A DNA stretch of 8,085 bases from Methylococcaceae bacterium. Its GTDB lineage: Bacteria > Pseudomonadota > Gammaproteobacteria > Methylococcales > UBA1147. The notes under the pieces were generated by a model. The model saw only the letters and a list, made by a program, of their open reading frames with translations, searched no databases and was not told the origin of the DNA. This document shows, one piece after another, positions 6,294-8,085 of this stretch. The stretch is taken from NCBI GenBank assembly GCA_022616595.1, contig JAKEEL010000181.1, positions 1 to 8,085 on the forward strand. The letters run 5' to 3'. Every line of letters begins with the position of its first letter. Positions within the stretch are counted from its first letter, which is position 1. A program made the translations under genes and the position numbers.

Positions 6294-8068
6294 CGGTCCA
6301 CATCCGCCATGACAAAATCGATACTCGCGATGATCGGAATCAGATCGGCCACCATGAGTCCGCGAGAAATCAGCGGAATCATTTGCAGATGCGGAAACGA
6401 AGGCGTTCGGATACGCGTGCGGTAGGACACGGTGCTGCCGTCGCTGACCAGGTAATAACTGTTCAGGCCCTTGGTCGCCTCGATACAAACGCAGGCCTCG
6501 CCCGGCGGGGCCACAGGCCCCCAACTCACGCTCAGAAAATGCTGAATCAAGGTTTCGATATCGTGCATCGTGCGATCTCTGAGCGGGGGGGTCGTTCCAG
6601 GATGATCCGCCTTGTAGGGACCGTCCGGCATCCGCTCCATGCATTGTTTGATGATCCGGATACTTTGCCGCATTTCCTCGACACGCACCGCGCACCGGTC
6701 GTAGCAATCTCCGTTCTTCCCGGTCGGGATAGCGAAGTCGTATTCTTCGTAGCCGGAATAAGGCCTGGCCTTGCGATAGTCCCATTCCAAACCGGTCGCC
6801 CGCAATCCGGCACCGGTCACGCCCCACTCGATGGCTTCCTCGGTCGAATAGATCCCGACCCCCTGTGTCCGCTCCATCAGGATTCCGTTCTGCATCGCCA
6901 TCTTGTCGTAATGATCGAGTCTGGGAGGAAAATAATCGATGAATTCACTCAGGAGAGCCCGCCAGCCCTCCGGTAGATCCAGGGCAACGCCGCCGATCCG
7001 GAAATAACTCGAGTGCATGCGTGCACCGCAGATCGATTCGATGATTCCGAACAGCTTTTCCCGATCCACGAACATATAGAACAGCGGCGACATCTGCCCG
7101 ACGTCCTGGGCGAAGGTGCCGTAAAACAAGAGATGGCTGCAGATCCGGTAAAATTCGGCGAACATCACGCGGATCACCTTGGCGCGTTCCGGCACTTCGA
7201 TCCCGAGCAGCTTTTCGACCGCGAGCACATAGGGCAGGTTGTTCATGGATCCGCCCAGATAATCGATCCGATCGGTATACGGAATATAGGTGTGCCAGGA
7301 CTGGCGTTCGCCCATTTTCTCCGCGCCGCGATGGTGATAGCCGATGTCGGGAACCGCATCGACGATCTCCTCGCCGTCAAGCTGAAGCGCGATCCGGAAA
7401 ACCCCGTGAACGCTCGGATGGTTCGGCCCCAGATTCAAAAACATGAAATCGGAATTTTCGCCCTTGCGCTGCATGCCCCACTCTTCCGGCACGAAGCGCA
7501 GCGCCTCCTGTTCATAGTTGAGTTTTTCTTCGGACATGCTGTAGGGCTCCATTTCGGTCGCCCTCGCCGGATGATCCTTGCGCAGGGGGTGTCCGTCCCA
7601 AGTCGGCGGCAGCAGGATTCTTCTGAGATTCGGATGCCCTTCGAACTCGATTCCGAACATGTCCCAGACTTCGCGCTCGTACCAGTTCGCCATCGGCCAG
7701 AGTCCGACGAGGGTCTTCAACCGGGCTGCGGATTCCTGCAGCGCGACCTTGATGCGGATATCTTCGTTCCGCTCGAAGGAAAGCAGGTGGTAAACCACGG
7801 TAAACGCGGAAGGCGGAAGACTCTGTCGATTGATTCGGAGCCGTTCGTCCATCGCGGTCAGATCCAGCAACAGCGGATAAGGGCCTTCGATTTCCTTTTT
7901 CAGGAAAGTCAGAACCGCGAGATGATCGTCCTTGGAAACCCACAGCGTGGGAATCCGATCGATGGTCTTCTGCTCAATAAACCGCTCCGACCCGAAGCGC
8001 AGATAAAGCGCTTCGACAGCGGTCTTCAGGCCAGTGGCCTTGGGTATCCTCGCGTTTGTCGTAACCAT
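6290..8068 (-). CDS. nuoCD: Fused NADH-quinone oxidoreductase subunit C/D
   Basis: This is a natural fusion of the 30 kDa (NuoC) and 49 kDa (NuoD) subunits. NuoD forms the quinone pocket facing cluster N2 of NuoB. The 592 residues compare with about 600 for E. coli NuoCD. The NuoC part (about 1-172) has the signature ANWYEREVWDMFGIEFEGHP (127-146) and GHPLRKDHPARATE (159-172). A linker of roughly 30 residues leads to NuoD (about 205-592), with LNLGPNHPSVHG (211-222) and GYHHRGAEKMGERQSWH (243-259). It ends DFVMADVDR. His217 and Tyr270 align by motif with the His and Tyr that bind the quinone head group in characterised homologues. The ATG at 8066-8068 has no clear Shine-Dalgarno sequence in the 17 visible upstream bases. 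No in-frame stop is visible before the edge, so a slightly earlier start cannot be excluded. The length supports this one. Confidence 0.96.
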   Translation of the reverse strand: MVTTNARIPKATGLKTAVEALYLRFGSERFIEQKTIDRIPTLWVSKDDHLAVLTFLKKEIEGPYPLLLDLTAMDERLRINRQSLPPSAFTVVYHLLSFERNEDIRIKVALQESAARLKTLVGLWPMANWYEREVWDMFGIEFEGHPNLRRILLPPTWDGHPLRKDHPARATEMEPYSMSEEKLNYEQEALRFVPEEWGMQRKGENSDFMFLNLGPNHPSVHGVFRIALQLDGEEIVDAVPDIGYHHRGAEKMGERQSWHTYIPYTDRIDYLGGSMNNLPYVLAVEKLLGIEVPERAKVIRVMFAEFYRICSHLLFYGTFAQDVGQMSPLFYMFVDREKLFGIIESICGARMHSSYFRIGGVALDLPEGWRALLSEFIDYFPPRLDHYDKMAMQNGILMERTQGVGIYSTEEAIEWGVTGAGLRATGLEWDYRKARPYSGYEEYDFAIPTGKNGDCYDRCAVRVEEMRQSIRIIKQCMERMPDGPYKADHPGTTPPLRDRTMHDIETLIQHFLSVSWGPVAPPGEACVCIEATKGLNSYYLVSDGSTVSYRTRIRTPSFPHLQMIPLISRGLMVADLIPIIASIDFVMADVDR

Positions 8069-8085
8069 ACTAGGGCCGCGAACCG
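8069..8085 (-). other. Edge fragment where the end of nuoB would be expected
   Basis: A TAG at 8072-8070 (minus strand) closes a reading frame one base before the nuoCD ATG. The preceding visible codons would read G-S-R-P. This could be the 3' end of nuoB, which precedes nuoCD in typical nuo operons. Four codons are too few to identify it, so this is inference from gene order. Confidence 0.25.

Noticed and set aside
6294..6827. N-terminal extension of nuoE into nuoCD (342-codon frame)
   Set aside because: The extension is an out-of-frame reading of nuoCD. The ATG at 6291-6293 gives the family length and the ATGA overlap.
6272..6976. 234-codon plus-strand open frame opposite nuoCD and the nuoE start
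   Set aside because: It has no recognisable protein features and is fully explained as the antisense shadow of conserved nuoD sequence.

Overview
This window is the middle of a respiratory complex I (NDH-1, proton-pumping NADH:quinone oxidoreductase) operon. Every gene lies on the minus strand, so transcription runs from high to low coordinates. The order is nuoCD (fused), nuoE, nuoF, nuoG, nuoH, nuoI and the first 47 codons of nuoJ. All but nuoJ are complete in the window. nuoA and nuoB would be expected beyond the right edge, and the rest of nuoJ and nuoK to nuoN beyond the left edge.

The proteins suggest a gammaproteobacterium with an Escherichia coli-type complex I. NuoC and NuoD are one polypeptide. 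NuoG is about 890 residues and keeps the Cys motif of the extra N7 cluster. Many motif blocks agree closely with what I remember of the E. coli subunits. Base composition is moderately GC-rich by eye. The genus cannot be fixed from this sequence. A palindrome in the nuoE-nuoF spacer recalls intergenic repeats I associate with some gammaproteobacterial genomes, possibly methanotrophs, but that link is from memory and weak.

Right part (8068-5799): nuoCD and nuoE overlap by 4 bases (ATGA). They supply the quinone-site subunit and the N1a-cluster subunit. Centre (5687-1734): after a 111-base spacer with a perfect 8-bp inverted repeat, nuoF and nuoG abut exactly (TGA then ATG). They encode the FMN/N3 subunit and the large multi-cluster subunit. 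Left part (1714-1): nuoH, nuoI and nuoJ supply the membrane anchor at the quinone channel, the two-[4Fe-4S] ferredoxin subunit linking the arms, and the start of a small membrane subunit. nuoI begins at a GTG with a strong Shine-Dalgarno sequence inside a 68-base spacer.

Together the genes describe one electron path: NADH to FMN (NuoF), then through clusters in NuoF and NuoG to N6a/N6b in NuoI. From there it continues through N2, whose subunit NuoB is outside the window, to quinone at the NuoCD-NuoH interface. N1a in NuoE sits off this chain. I saw no frameshift, insertion, mobile-element gene, CRISPR array, tRNA or rRNA. I found no convincing evidence of an undescribed system. The points worth a second look are the two non-coding spacers and a few unusual residues.
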